From Marinobacter adhaerens HP15 (GTDB taxonomy: Bacteria; Pseudomonadota; Gammaproteobacteria; Pseudomonadales; Oleiphilaceae): a stretch of 64,000 nt of DNA. The position numbers and the translations under genes are program-made. The stretch is from the NCBI RefSeq assembly GCF_000166295.1, contig NC_017506.1, positions 186,001 to 250,000 of the forward strand, read 5' to 3'. Below are positions 28,651 to 37,548 of this stretch, in pieces. Each line of letters opens with the position of its first letter. The first letter of the stretch is position 1. The notes beneath the pieces were generated by a model, which ran no database searches, was not told where the DNA came from, and saw nothing but the letters and a program-made list of their open reading frames with translations.

Positions 28651-28943
28651 GTGGTCGGAATCCTTTTGAGATGAACGTGCGGGGTACTATAAGCGAAATC
28701 CCTCAGGCCTGTCAGTAACCGGAAAATCGCGCATTTGACGAGGGTCAGGCCTGGATCGGTTCTTACCGCTTCACATCCGGCTGATCAATCGCGTAAAGTA
28801 TGTCTTACCGTGATTTGGGTGAAAGGTTGTCCGTATAACCCGGACAGCCTTCAGCGACAGTCAACCGCACCTGTGCCCGGCAGGTTATTCCCTTAAAGGG
28901 ACATGCCGATGTGCAGCAGTAGTGCATGAATCAGGAAAAGGTA
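28651..28943. other. ppx-trxA divergent intergenic region
   Basis: 293 bp with no coding potential on either strand. It should hold promoters for leftward ppx and rightward trxA. A TATAAC at 28834-28839 is a possible -10 for trxA, but no good -35 accompanies it. No repeat or riboswitch was recognised. Confidence 0.5.
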
Positions 28944-29270
28944 ATGAGCGGAAATATCGTAAATGTAACCGACGCTTCTTTTGAGCAGGATGTACTGCAG
29001 TCCGACGTCCCCGTTCTGGTGGACTACTGGGCAGAGTGGTGCGGCCCCTGCAAGATGATTGCCCCGGTGCTTGAAGAGATTGCCGACGAATACGACGGCA
29101 AACTGAAAGTCTGCAAGCTCAACATTGACGAGAACGAGCAGACCCCGCCGAAGTTCAACATCCGCGGTATCCCCACCCTGATGCTGTTCAAGAACGGCAA
29201 CGTGGACGCCACGAAAGTCGGCGCACTCTCCAAATCCCAGCTGGCAGCCTTCCTGGACAGCAATCTCTGA
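28944..29270 (+). CDS. trxA: Thioredoxin 1
   Basis: 108 residues from ATG 28944, which has AAAGG 4-5 bp upstream and gives the usual N-terminus; an ATG at 28926 would add six residues. The active site is WCGPC (Cys33, Cys36), and the cis-Pro motif GIPT is present. It is the general cytoplasmic disulfide reductant, kept reduced by thioredoxin reductase. In related genomes it directly precedes rho; here four molybdenum-cofactor genes intervene on the opposite strand. Confidence 0.96.
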   Translation: MSGNIVNVTDASFEQDVLQSDVPVLVDYWAEWCGPCKMIAPVLEEIADEYDGKLKVCKLNIDENEQTPPKFNIRGIPTLMLFKNGNVDATKVGALSKSQLAAFLDSNL

Positions 29271-29288
29271 TTGCAGGCAGGTCACCAG

Positions 29289-29326
29289 AAACCGCCCCTG
29301 AGCCCAGGCTCACGGGCGGTTTTTTT
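29289..29326 (+). terminator. Intrinsic terminator after trxA
   Basis: AACCGCCC pairs with GGGCGGTT and an inner stem TGAGCC/GGCTCA extends it around one mismatch, followed by seven T. It separates trxA from the convergent moaE. Confidence 0.9.
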
Positions 29327-29334
29327 ATGGCCAG

Positions 29335-29781
29335 TTACTTCCAGTCCTCGGAGCGCGCCCGATCGGATTCTTTCTGTTCCACCCAGTGCTCCCCGTCTGA
29401 GGTGATTTCCTTTTTCCAGAACGGAGCGGATGTCTTCAAGGCGTCCATGATGAACTCGCAGGCCGCGAACGCGTCCCCACGGTGGGCGCTGCACACCCCG
29501 ACGAAGACAATCTGGTCGCACAGCGCCAGCCTGCCCACCCGGTGAATCACCCGGGCCTTGCGCACATCCCAGCGCTTCGAGGCGTCATCAATGAGCCCCT
29601 GGATCACCTGTTCGGTCATTCCGGGGTAGTGTTCCAGGTAAAGCCCGGTAACGCCCTGCAAGTCACCGCTGTCCCGCACCAGGCCGGTAAACGTTGCAAT
29701 GGCGCCGGTGCCGGCGCCACTGTCACGCAGCGCCGCGTACTCAGCGGCCACATCAAAATCGTCAGACTGGACCGAAATCAT
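29335..29781 (-). CDS. moaE: Molybdopterin synthase catalytic subunit
   Basis: 148 residues from the ATG at 29781 (GGAGG 5 bp upstream). MoaE inserts sulfur into precursor Z to make molybdopterin. The segments ALRDSGAGTGAIATFTGLVRD, YLEHYPGM and VIHRVGRL are family hallmarks, and the C-terminal PFWKKEITSDGEHWVE carries the catalytic lysines. It starts 1 bp after the moaD stop, as expected for subunits of one heterotetramer. It is the last gene of the cassette. Confidence 0.94.
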   Translation of the reverse strand: MISVQSDDFDVAAEYAALRDSGAGTGAIATFTGLVRDSGDLQGVTGLYLEHYPGMTEQVIQGLIDDASKRWDVRKARVIHRVGRLALCDQIVFVGVCSAHRGDAFAACEFIMDALKTSAPFWKKEITSDGEHWVEQKESDRARSEDWK

Positions 29782-29782
29782 C

Positions 29783-30043
29783 TCAACCTCCGGTGACCGG
29801 CGGGAAAAAGGCAAGCTCGTCGCCGGCTTTCACCTCAGAGCCCGGTTTCGCCATGGCCTGGTTGATCGCAATCATAACCGGCTGGTCGCCCTGCAACTGA
29901 TCCCAGGGGCCGCCCTGGCTGGCTAGCTCCGCAAGTACATCGCCCGCTGTGAGGCCAGGCCTGGCGTCGATAGCCAGCTGATCGGTTTTCAGGTCTTCGC
30001 GCAGACGGGCGAAGAAGCGCACTGTAATCGTGTTATCACTCAT
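29783..30043 (-). CDS. moaD: Molybdopterin synthase sulfur-carrier subunit
   Basis: 86-residue ubiquitin-fold protein ending in Gly-Gly (PVTGG), the tail that is thiocarboxylated and supplies sulfur to MoaE. The FFARLRE segment and the GDELAFFPPVTGG end are typical. It lies 2 bp after moeA and 1 bp before moaE. Confidence 0.94.
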   Translation of the reverse strand: MSDNTITVRFFARLREDLKTDQLAIDARPGLTAGDVLAELASQGGPWDQLQGDQPVMIAINQAMAKPGSEVKAGDELAFFPPVTGG

Positions 30044-30045
30044 GG

Positions 30046-31260
30046 TCAGCTCAACAGTTCCGCAAACGAGTAGTAGGTTAGCAGGTCGCCGGGGCTGACG
30101 GTGCTGTTTTCAGGCACCACGGCCAGGCCTTCGGCCCAACAGGTAGAGCTCAGGATGCCGGAGCTCTGGTTGGGATATGCGGCCACCACCGGCCCGGATC
30201 CCCGGGATTCCTTGCGGGCCCGGACGAACTCCCGGCGTATCGACGGCGAGTCAATGGTAAAGTCTGCCGGTATCCGCTCGCCCGAGAGAGGTTTCGGGTT
30301 GCGCCCCTGGCGTTTCCGGATATAGGGCACGCCCACCATCAGGAAAGTGACCAGCACAGACCCCGGGTTGCCGGGCAGTCCCAGCACCGGGGTCCCCCCG
30401 ATGGCACCAAAAGCCACCGGTTTCCCGGGCTTGATGGCCATCTTCCAGAGCGACAGACTGCCTGACTCCTCCAGCACTGCACGCACGTGGTCCTCTTCGC
30501 CCACGGATACGCCACCGCTGGTGATAACCAGGTCAGCGGCCTCGGCCGCACGCCGCAGTGTTTCGCGGGTCGCCTCGCGCTTGTCCCTGAGTGTTTCGCA
30601 CAGAACGACCTCGCAACCGGCTTCGGTGAGCAACCCCATCAGGGTGAAGCGGTTGCTGTTGTAGATCTGGCCCGGGCCGAGCGGCAAGCCAGGGTCCACC
30701 AGCTCATCTCCCGTTGACAGGATCGCGACTTTCAACCGCGCCAGGACGGCGACCCTGGCAACGCCCATGGAGGCCAGCAGTCCCATTTCATTAGGACGTA
30801 CCTGTGTACCTTTTGCCAGAGCAAGATCGCCCCGGGTGAGATCCTGCCCCCGGCGGCGAATGTTCTGCCCTTCGTCTACTTCAGCCTGTACAAGAATGCC
30901 GGATTCCGTCACCTCAATCCGCTCCTGCATGACCACCGAGTCGGCGCCCTCGGGAATCTCTGAGCCGGTAAAGATGCGCGCAGCGGTGCCGGGTTCCAGG
31001 GGCTTCGGCGCTTCACCGGCCGGAATCCGGGCCGAGACCGGTATTGGCCGGTCTCCATGCAGATCCTGTTTGCGCAGGGCGTATCCGTCCACCGCACTGT
31101 TGTCAGCCGGCGGCACGTCGGCCGGCACATAGTGGTTTTCGGCAAGTACCCGGCCCAGGGAGTCGGCCAGTGCGACGGTTTCAATCTGCGCAACCACCGG
31201 TGCTTCCGACAACAAGTGGTCCAGGGCATCTTCCAGGGGCGTGAGGTTTGGCTTGGCCAT
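30046..31260 (-). CDS. moeA: Molybdopterin molybdenumtransferase
   Basis: 404 residues; ATG at 31260 is preferred, with a TTG one codon upstream. MoeA inserts molybdate into adenylylated molybdopterin. Visible are PPADNSAVDGYAL, RIFTGSEIPEGADSVVMQE, the MoCF-domain TGDELVDPG and SGGVSVGEEDHV motifs, and GLPGNPGSVLVTF. The order moaB-moeA-moaD-moaE covers the later steps of cofactor synthesis. moaA and moaC are not in the window. Confidence 0.94.
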   Translation of the reverse strand: MAKPNLTPLEDALDHLLSEAPVVAQIETVALADSLGRVLAENHYVPADVPPADNSAVDGYALRKQDLHGDRPIPVSARIPAGEAPKPLEPGTAARIFTGSEIPEGADSVVMQERIEVTESGILVQAEVDEGQNIRRRGQDLTRGDLALAKGTQVRPNEMGLLASMGVARVAVLARLKVAILSTGDELVDPGLPLGPGQIYNSNRFTLMGLLTEAGCEVVLCETLRDKREATRETLRRAAEAADLVITSGGVSVGEEDHVRAVLEESGSLSLWKMAIKPGKPVAFGAIGGTPVLGLPGNPGSVLVTFLMVGVPYIRKRQGRNPKPLSGERIPADFTIDSPSIRREFVRARKESRGSGPVVAAYPNQSSGILSSTCWAEGLAVVPENSTVSPGDLLTYYSFAELLS

Positions 31261-31293
31261 CAAGTCTTAACTCCGATCGGGATGTCTTCTGCC

Positions 31294-31866
31294 TCAGCGC
31301 TTGGCGCGCTGTCCAATGACTTCGTTGAGCCGCGACATTGGCTTCTCGGGTTTGCGCAAGACCAGCCCCGCGAAATTGCATGGTGTGTGACGGCTGTCCA
31401 GCTGACTGAGGAGAATGCCTTCCCAGCCGGTGCGGCAGGCGCCGGTCGAGCCGGGCAGGCAGAAGATCACCGTGTGGTTTGCCATTCCCGCCATCGCCCG
31501 TGACTGCACGGTTGATGATCCGATTTCGGCGGCTGACAGGCGGCGGAATTCCTCACCAAAGCCTTCGATGGTTTTGTCGAGCAAAGGCCTTACCGCCTCC
31601 GGTGTGCTATCTCGTTCAAGCAGGCCGGTGCCACCGGTAATGATCACTGCGTGCACCTGTGAATCGGCAATCCAGCCGGACAACAAGGCCCGCACCAGAT
31701 AGACGTCGTCCGGCAGGATCCGGCGGGCGACCAGGTTGTGGCCGGCTTCGACCACGCTGTCCTCCAGAAATTGCCCGGACGTGTCCTGTTCAGGCCCACG
31801 GGTATCGGAGACGGTCAGCAGGGCAACGTTCAGGGGTTTCATTTCGGTACTGGGTACACTGCTCAT
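31294..31866 (-). CDS. moaB: Molybdopterin adenylyltransferase-like protein MoaB
   Basis: 190 residues of the MoaB/MogA family, which adenylylates molybdopterin before metal insertion. It has LLTVSDTRG, the nucleotide loop ITGGTGLLERD, GEEFRRLSAAEIGSS and the C-terminal DSRHTPCNF stretch. It heads a four-gene minus-strand cassette. MogA would be an alternative name; the sequence style favours MoaB. Confidence 0.9.
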   Translation of the reverse strand: MSSVPSTEMKPLNVALLTVSDTRGPEQDTSGQFLEDSVVEAGHNLVARRILPDDVYLVRALLSGWIADSQVHAVIITGGTGLLERDSTPEAVRPLLDKTIEGFGEEFRRLSAAEIGSSTVQSRAMAGMANHTVIFCLPGSTGACRTGWEGILLSQLDSRHTPCNFAGLVLRKPEKPMSRLNEVIGQRAKR

Positions 31867-32230
31867 GGATGGGCTCCATAATCGTTGAAAAGTTGTTATA
31901 CGCCAGTATCGCCATCACGGGCTTTTAATGGAAGGGAGTAACCCATCAGGGGGAGGCGCCAGCGGCCGGTTGTGGCCGGTTTGGCGTGAAATTGCTGTTA
32001 ATTTGTGCAGTGCACTTGACATTCGCCAGTCAGGTGGCCGATGATCGCTCTTGCCCGGCGAACGGTTGTTCCCACTCTCTGGCTTCAGTACCTTAAATCC
32101 GGACTCCATCTACACCGGTTGCTCCAACTGGCCAGCACCAAGTTCAGCGTTTTTTTACGATCAATACGTTCAGGGGCACCCCTGTCATTCCAATACTCGT
32201 TTACTTCCATTCCTGAAAATCCAACAAACT
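31867..32230. other. moaB-rho intergenic region and rho leader
   Basis: 364 bp without a credible gene. An open frame in phase with rho begins at 32051 but has no ribosome site and an atypical composition, so I treat it as untranslated leader. A GC-rich inverted segment GGCCGG...CCGGTT lies near 31960-31980. A promoter candidate sits at 32016-32045. The transcript would carry a leader of about 180 nt; rho genes in enterobacteria are autoregulated by Rho-dependent termination in such leaders. Confidence 0.6.
32016..32045 (+). promoter_or_regulatory. Candidate sigma-70 promoter for rho
   Basis: Perfect TTGACA at 32016-32021, an 18-bp spacer and GATGAT (4 of 6) at 32040-32045. Confidence 0.5.
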
Positions 32231-33493
32231 ATGAATCTTACTGAACTCAAGCAGAAATCCGTGCCCGAATTGCTCGATATTGCGCAAGAGATGGGCCTCG
32301 ATAACCTGGCTCGTTCGCGCAAACAGGATGTGATCTTCACAATCCTGAAGAAGCACGCAAAAAGCGGCGAAGACATCTACGGCGACGGCGTACTGGAAAT
32401 TCTGCAGGACGGCTTCGGCTTCCTCCGTTCCGCTGACGCCTCCTACCTGGCAGGGCCTGACGACATCTATGTCTCTCCGAGTCAGATCCGCCGGTTTAAC
32501 CTGCGCACGGGCGACACGGTCGCAGGCAAGATTCGCCCGCCCAAAGATGGTGAGCGCTACTTTGCCTTGTTGAAGGTCAGCGAGATCAATTTCGACAAGC
32601 CGGATAACGCCCGAAACAAGATTCTCTTCGAGAACCTCACGCCGCTGTTCCCGGACGAGCGCCTGATGCTCGAGGCCGGTAACGGCAGTACCGAGGATCT
32701 CTCCTCCCGGGTCCTGGACTTGGTTGCGCCCATCGGTAAAGGCCAGCGCGGGCTTATCGTTTCCCCGCCCAAGGCCGGTAAGACACTGCTGATGCAGAGC
32801 ATCGCCCAGTCCATCACCCGCAACAATCCAGAGTGCCATGTCATGGTACTGCTGATTGACGAGCGGCCAGAGGAAGTGACCGAGATGCAGCGCACCGTGC
32901 GCGGCGAGGTCATCGCCTCCACGTTTGACGAGCCGCCGGCCCGCCACGTGCAGGTTGCTGAAATGGTGATCGAAAAGGCCAAGCGTCTGGTCGAGCACAA
33001 GAAGGACGTGGTTATCCTGCTGGATTCCATCACCCGTCTGGCTCGCGCCTACAACACGGTGATTCCGTCCTCCGGCAAGGTCCTGACCGGTGGTGTTGAT
33101 GCCCATGCCCTGGAAAAACCCAAGCGCTTCTTCGGCGCAGCCCGTAACGTGGAAGAAGGTGGAAGCCTGACCATCCTTGCCACGGCGCTGGTCAACACCG
33201 GTTCCAAGATGGACGAGGTTATCTACGAGGAGTTCAAGGGCACCGGCAACATGGAAATCCACCTGGATCGCAAGATTGCCGAGAAGCGTACATACCCGGC
33301 CATCAACATCCGCAGCTCCGGTACGCGCCGCGAAGATCTGCTGATGAGCGAGGCGGATATCCAGCGGGTCTGGATCCTGCGCAAGCTCCTGCACTCCATG
33401 GACGACGATACCGCCGCCATCGAGTTCCTGCTGGACAAGCTCAAGGACACCAAGACCAACGACGAGTTCTTCCAGTCCATGAAGCGTCGTTGA
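32231..33493 (+). CDS. rho: Transcription termination factor Rho
   Basis: 420 residues, one more than E. coli Rho. ATG 32231 gives the canonical [15 protein letters not shown] start. The N-terminal domain and RNA-binding cold-shock fold ([18 protein letters not shown]) are followed by the RecA-like ATPase with Walker A PPKAGKT (near 180), Walker [18 protein letters not shown] and the Q/R-loop region. Rho is a hexameric RNA translocase that ends untranslated transcripts. The long leader suggests autoregulation. Confidence 0.98.
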   Translation: MNLTELKQKSVPELLDIAQEMGLDNLARSRKQDVIFTILKKHAKSGEDIYGDGVLEILQDGFGFLRSADASYLAGPDDIYVSPSQIRRFNLRTGDTVAGKIRPPKDGERYFALLKVSEINFDKPDNARNKILFENLTPLFPDERLMLEAGNGSTEDLSSRVLDLVAPIGKGQRGLIVSPPKAGKTLLMQSIAQSITRNNPECHVMVLLIDERPEEVTEMQRTVRGEVIASTFDEPPARHVQVAEMVIEKAKRLVEHKKDVVILLDSITRLARAYNTVIPSSGKVLTGGVDAHALEKPKRFFGAARNVEEGGSLTILATALVNTGSKMDEVIYEEFKGTGNMEIHLDRKIAEKRTYPAINIRSSGTRREDLLMSEADIQRVWILRKLLHSMDDDTAAIEFLLDKLKDTKTNDEFFQSMKRR

Positions 33494-33543
33494 TCTCTTC
33501 CTAGCTAGGACTAGCGCCTCTGGTTTTGGGGCGGGCAGAGCCG

Positions 33544-33632
33544 GGGAGAACCTCCCCGGACACGCCGTGAACCCATCCCTGGGGGCTCGGCATTGCCATC
33601 CCTGGCAATGCACGGTCCGGGGAGGTTCTCCC
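33544..33632. repeat. Palindromic intergenic repeat, copy 2
   Basis: Perfect 17-bp inverted arms (33544-33560 and 33616-33632) enclose two hairpins with a TCCC loop: CCCA-TCCC-TGGG at 33572-33583 and a 9-bp stem around TCCC at 33590-33611. The left arm is itself palindromic. Read on the other strand the loops are GGGA and several short words (CCAGGGATGG, GAGCCC, GCGTGT) recur in the same order as in the copy at 11076-11177. It lies between rho and ubiD. Confidence 0.75.
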
Positions 33633-33738
33633 GGGATCCGCCGTTCATGCCACGTGCGCGCAGCTTGTTCCAACTGCTTTAAAGCAGTCCAGCGACCACC
33701 GATCTCCGTAGTACTGGCATATCTGAACGGAGTAACCG

Positions 33739-35226
33739 ATGAAATACAACGACCTGCGAGACTTCATTGACCAGCTGGAGAAGCTGGGTGAGCTGAAACG
33801 CATCAGCGTTGAAGTCGACCCTCATCTGGAAATGACCGAAATCTGCGACCGTACATTGCGGGCAGGTGGTCCTGCGTTGTTGTTTGAAAACCCCAAGGGC
33901 TATGACATGCCAGTGCTGGCCAACCTGTTCGGGACACCGAAGCGGGTAGCGTTGGGCATGGGGCAGGATAACGTCACGGCGCTTCGGGACATCGGTAAGC
34001 TTCTCGCGTTTCTCAAGGAACCGGATCCCCCCAAGGGTTTCCGCGATGCCATCGAAAAACTGCCGCTGTTCCGGCAGGTGATGCGCATGAGCCCCAAGGT
34101 ACTGCGTTCCGCGCCCTGCCAGGATGTCGTGATCGAAAAGGATCAGGTGGACCTGTATCAGATTCCGGTGCAGCATTGCTGGCCTGGCGATGCCGGGCCG
34201 CTGGTGACCTGGCCACTGGTGATTACCCGTGGGCCCCATAAAGAACGCCAGAACCTGGGCATCTACCGGCAGCAGGTCATCGGTCGCAACCGTCTGATCA
34301 TGCGCTGGCTGAGTCATCGCGGTGGTGCCCTGGATTTCCAGGAGTTCCAGAAGAGCAATCCCGGCCAACCCTATCCGGTGGCTGTGGCCCTCGGTGCCGA
34401 TCCGGCGACCATTCTGGGGGCGGTGACGCCGGTGCCGGATACGCTGTCGGAATACGCCTTTGCCGGGCTGCTTCGCGGCAGCCGGACCGAGCTGGTCAAG
34501 GCGGGGCTGAGCGATCTGCAGGTGCCGGCAAGCGCCGAAATCGTGCTGGAAGGTTTCATCTACCCGGATGACATGGCGCCGGAAGGACCGTTCGGTGATC
34601 ACACCGGTTACTACAACGAAGTGGACCACTTCCCGGTATTCACCGTAGAACGGGTCACTCATCGCCGGGATCCGATCTATCACAGTACCTATACCGGTCG
34701 CCCGCCTGATGAGCCGGCGATTCTCGGGGTGGCCCTGAACGAGGTCTTTATTCCGATTCTGCAGAAGCAGTTCCCGGAGATCGTGGATTTTTACCTGCCA
34801 CCGGAAGGCTGTTCCTATCGCCTTGCAGTGGTGACCATGAAGAAACAGTACCCCGGCCATGCCAAACGGGTGATGATGGGGGTATGGTCGTTTCTTCGGC
34901 AGTTCATGTACACCAAGTTTGTGATTGTCACGGATGACGACGTGAATGCCCGTAACTGGGAAGACGTGATCTGGGCGATCACTACCCGGATGGATCCAAC
35001 CCGGGATACCACGCTGGTGGAGAATACGCCCATCGATTACCTGGACTTCGCCTCGCCGGTATCCGGCCTGGGTTCCAAAATGGGGATGGATGCCACCAAC
35101 AAGTGGCCGGGCGAGACTACCCGGGAGTGGGGTGAGCCGATCGCCATGACCGAAGAGGTGAAAAAACGCGTCGACGAGCTGTGGGATGCCCTGGGCATTG
35201 AAAGTCCGGCATCGCGCCCCGACTGA
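33739..35226 (+). CDS. ubiD: 4-hydroxy-3-polyprenylbenzoate decarboxylase
   Basis: 495 residues, the size of E. coli UbiD. It uses prenylated FMN to decarboxylate the ubiquinone precursor. Seen are the N-terminal [20 protein letters not shown], the segment [26 protein letters not shown], and [14 protein letters not shown], which contains the catalytic glutamate region. GGAG lies 8 bp before the ATG. The cofactor-making ubiX is not in the window. A ferredoxin reductase gene starts 1 bp downstream, as in Pseudomonas. Confidence 0.96.
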   Translation: MKYNDLRDFIDQLEKLGELKRISVEVDPHLEMTEICDRTLRAGGPALLFENPKGYDMPVLANLFGTPKRVALGMGQDNVTALRDIGKLLAFLKEPDPPKGFRDAIEKLPLFRQVMRMSPKVLRSAPCQDVVIEKDQVDLYQIPVQHCWPGDAGPLVTWPLVITRGPHKERQNLGIYRQQVIGRNRLIMRWLSHRGGALDFQEFQKSNPGQPYPVAVALGADPATILGAVTPVPDTLSEYAFAGLLRGSRTELVKAGLSDLQVPASAEIVLEGFIYPDDMAPEGPFGDHTGYYNEVDHFPVFTVERVTHRRDPIYHSTYTGRPPDEPAILGVALNEVFIPILQKQFPEIVDFYLPPEGCSYRLAVVTMKKQYPGHAKRVMMGVWSFLRQFMYTKFVIVTDDDVNARNWEDVIWAITTRMDPTRDTTLVENTPIDYLDFASPVSGLGSKMGMDATNKWPGETTREWGEPIAMTEEVKKRVDELWDALGIESPASRPD

Positions 35227-35227
35227 T

Positions 35228-36232
35228 ATGGGCAGTGAACATCGGGCGGTGCGGCTTTGGCCCTCTGGTATCGCCTTCAATGCGGCGTCGCAGGCAGACT
35301 TGCTAGGCGCTGCTGCGCGGGCTGGCGTAGCGGTACCGGCAGCCTGCCGCAACGGGGTATGTGAAATCTGCGAGGCCCGGTTACTGAAGGGCGCCGCGCT
35401 TAATACCCGAAACCAACAGACTATAAAGATCGGTGAGCGCTTGATGATGTGCCGAAGCATCGCGCTCACGGATCTGGAACTGGAGATATCCGCCGTTATG
35501 GCAGCTGGAAACAATCAGCCTGGCAAGTTTCAGGCAAAGGTCGTGGACGTAAGGTCGATCAGTCACGATGTCTATCGCGTTGAGCTGCAGCTTCCGCGGC
35601 GTCGGGAGCTGTCGTTTCATGCCGGGCAATATCTGTCGGTCAATCTGCCTGATGCTGACCCCTGTTACTTTTCCATCGCCAGCAGTCCATCGGACCAGAA
35701 TATCGAGCTGCATATCCAGGCGACCCCCGAGTGGGTGTCAGCGCAGAAGGTGATTGATGCCCTGACGTCCGGTGGCGACGTAACCGTGGAGCTGCCCCAT
35801 GGCAAGGCCTGCCTGGCGTCAGTGCCGACCAGGCCGCTGTTGCTGGTGGCTGCCGGTACCGGCTTTGCCCAGATGAAGAGCCTGGTGGATTACCTCCGGG
35901 AAACGTCCTACGACCAACCGGTCAAGCTGTACTGGGGAGTTCGTCGGCACGAGGACATGTATCTTCGCGCCCTGGCACAGCAATGGCAGGACGAGTGGCC
36001 CCGCTTCACGTTCCTGTCGGTGGTGGGAGATGACGAGGATAATGACTGGGCTGGCCATCACGACCAGCTAGTTCGCGCGGTTCTGGCATCCGGTATGGAC
36101 TGGAAGAATGTGGAGGTCCATGCCAGCGGTTCGCCCACCATGGTGTACACACTAATGGATGCTCTGGTAGATGCGGGCCTGCCCGAAGAGGCGTTCTTTT
36201 CTGACGTGCTGGAGTACGCCCCCCGTTCGTGA
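35228..36232 (+). CDS. 2Fe-2S ferredoxin / flavin reductase fusion protein
   Basis: 334 residues from ATG 35228, directly after ubiD. Residues 1-90 form a plant-type ferredoxin domain with Cys40, Cys45, Cys48 and Cys75. Residues 100-334 are a ferredoxin-NADP reductase-like module close to Fre: HAGQYLSVNLP, YFSIASSP, the NAD(P) loop LLVAAGTGFAQMKSL and LYWGVRRHEDMYL. The FAD motif normally reads R-x-[YF]-S, but here Cys146 occupies the Arg position. It likely transfers electrons from NAD(P)H to an unknown acceptor; a role in ubiquinone synthesis is suggested only by position. Confidence 0.85.
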   Translation: MGSEHRAVRLWPSGIAFNAASQADLLGAAARAGVAVPAACRNGVCEICEARLLKGAALNTRNQQTIKIGERLMMCRSIALTDLELEISAVMAAGNNQPGKFQAKVVDVRSISHDVYRVELQLPRRRELSFHAGQYLSVNLPDADPCYFSIASSPSDQNIELHIQATPEWVSAQKVIDALTSGGDVTVELPHGKACLASVPTRPLLLVAAGTGFAQMKSLVDYLRETSYDQPVKLYWGVRRHEDMYLRALAQQWQDEWPRFTFLSVVGDDEDNDWAGHHDQLVRAVLASGMDWKNVEVHASGSPTMVYTLMDALVDAGLPEEAFFSDVLEYAPRS

Positions 36233-36252
36233 AGCAGCCTGTGTAGTCGAAT

Positions 36253-36291
36253 AAAAAAAGGGCCAGATGAGACGTTCATCTGGCCCTTTTT
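36253..36291. terminator. Bidirectional terminator (reductase / hemY)
   Basis: An A-run, 11-bp perfect stem (36260-36270 with 36276-36286), loop GACGT, and five T. It sits between the rightward reductase gene and the leftward hemY gene. Confidence 0.92.
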
Positions 36292-36306
36292 CATTACACC
36301 CTGGCG

Positions 36307-37548
36307 CTAAGCCCTCGGCATTGGCAGTTCCGGCAGCCCGTTATCCTTGGCCAGCCCCTGCATCAGCAATTTGACGCTGGCTTCTTCCTCGCCCATGTGG
36401 GCATTCAGGCGGCTTAGCTCCGCCAGTGCCTCCCGGCTCCGCTTCAGCCGCAGGCTGGTCTCGAAATATTCACGTGCCTTGCCCCAGAGTTCGTTGCGAA
36501 GGCTCAGCCGTCCCAGGGCCAGCAGAAGCTCGGGGTTGTTGGGCCGGTCTTTCAGCCATTGTTCGGCCAGCAACAACTGTTCATCCGGTTTCTGGCCCTT
36601 CACCCGCCCGTACAGATTGATCAGCTCATCGCTCCAGTGGTTGCGCAGCACCTTGCGCAACAGGGTTTCGGTCTGTACCTCGTCGCCAAGGCTGGCAAGC
36701 AGGCGGGCGTAGTCCCTTATGGTGTATTCGTCGCGACGCAGGAAGCCCGGCAATTCGTCCCAGAGCCTGGTCAGCGGTTCCAGGGATGCCTCGGGATCCT
36801 GTTTCTGCTGGCGCCGGCAATCTTCCGCGGCACGCTCCAGCAGGTTATGCCAGACCTGGCGTTCCAGATCATTGAGTTCCGCTTCCGAGAGCACGCTGCG
36901 TTTGCGAAGTTCAGGCAATAACCTGGACAGTTCGCGCCAGTCTTCCAGGCGCAGATAGGTGTTTTTGAGCAATTTCAGCACAAAGGGGTGATGGGGCGAC
37001 TGTTTGCGAAGGCGAACCAGCGTGGCCAGGGCCTGTTCAAGGCGGTTGCCTGCCAGTTGCAGCTGGGCCTGGGTAATACCGACGGCCATGTCAGAGCCGG
37101 GGGTGCTGTCGAAGGCCTTGCGAAGCAGATCATCCACGGCCTCGTGATCACCGGTCTCGAACGATGCCTGGGCGGCGGCAAGATAATTGATCAGGGGCGT
37201 GTCGGCATGGCTTGCGGAGGATGTCAGCAGTTTGCGGGCCCTGGGCCAGTTGCCTTCGGCCAGCGCCAGCAAACCCTGGGTGGTCCGGCGTCGGGCCCGG
37301 CGTTCATTTCCGCGGGCAATCCAGCCCGCCACCAGGCCGGTGCTGGTTCTGAGTCGGCGGATAAGGTTGATGGTCAGGACGGTCAGCACGATCAGGGCCA
37401 CGATCAGGCCCAGCCCCACCCAGAAGTTGGTTTCGATCAGGTAATGGCCAAGGCTGATCCGGATGTAGCCCAGATCATATTGCAATCCGAGGGACAGGCC
37501 GGTGCCAATCAGCAGCGCCAGCAGAACGATCAGTAACAGGCGAATCAT
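36307..37548 (-). CDS. hemY: HemY-family haem-biosynthesis-associated TPR membrane protein
   Basis: 413 residues. Two N-terminal membrane segments (residues 3-22 and 44-65) are followed by a cytoplasmic or periplasmic helical TPR domain (for example LITSSASHADTPLINYLAAAQASFE-type repeats and the segment DRPNNPELLLALGRL). This is the gammaproteobacterial HemY, not the Bacillus protoporphyrinogen oxidase of the same name. Its role in late haem synthesis is poorly defined. It overlaps hemX by 4 bp at the end of the hemCDXY operon. Confidence 0.92.
   Translation of the reverse strand: MIRLLLIVLLALLIGTGLSLGLQYDLGYIRISLGHYLIETNFWVGLGLIVALIVLTVLTINLIRRLRTSTGLVAGWIARGNERRARRRTTQGLLALAEGNWPRARKLLTSSASHADTPLINYLAAAQASFETGDHEAVDDLLRKAFDSTPGSDMAVGITQAQLQLAGNRLEQALATLVRLRKQSPHHPFVLKLLKNTYLRLEDWRELSRLLPELRKRSVLSEAELNDLERQVWHNLLERAAEDCRRQQKQDPEASLEPLTRLWDELPGFLRRDEYTIRDYARLLASLGDEVQTETLLRKVLRNHWSDELINLYGRVKGQKPDEQLLLAEQWLKDRPNNPELLLALGRLSLRNELWGKAREYFETSLRLKRSREALAELSRLNAHMGEEEASVKLLMQGLAKDNGLPELPMPRA

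Noticed and set aside
32051-32230. N-terminal extension of Rho by 60 codons
   Set aside because: No ribosome site, atypical composition, and the ATG at 32231 gives the universal Rho N-terminus and length.
33494-33738. Possible tRNA or structured regulatory RNA between rho and ubiD
   Set aside because: No cloverleaf or known riboswitch pattern; the structure is explained by the palindromic repeat.
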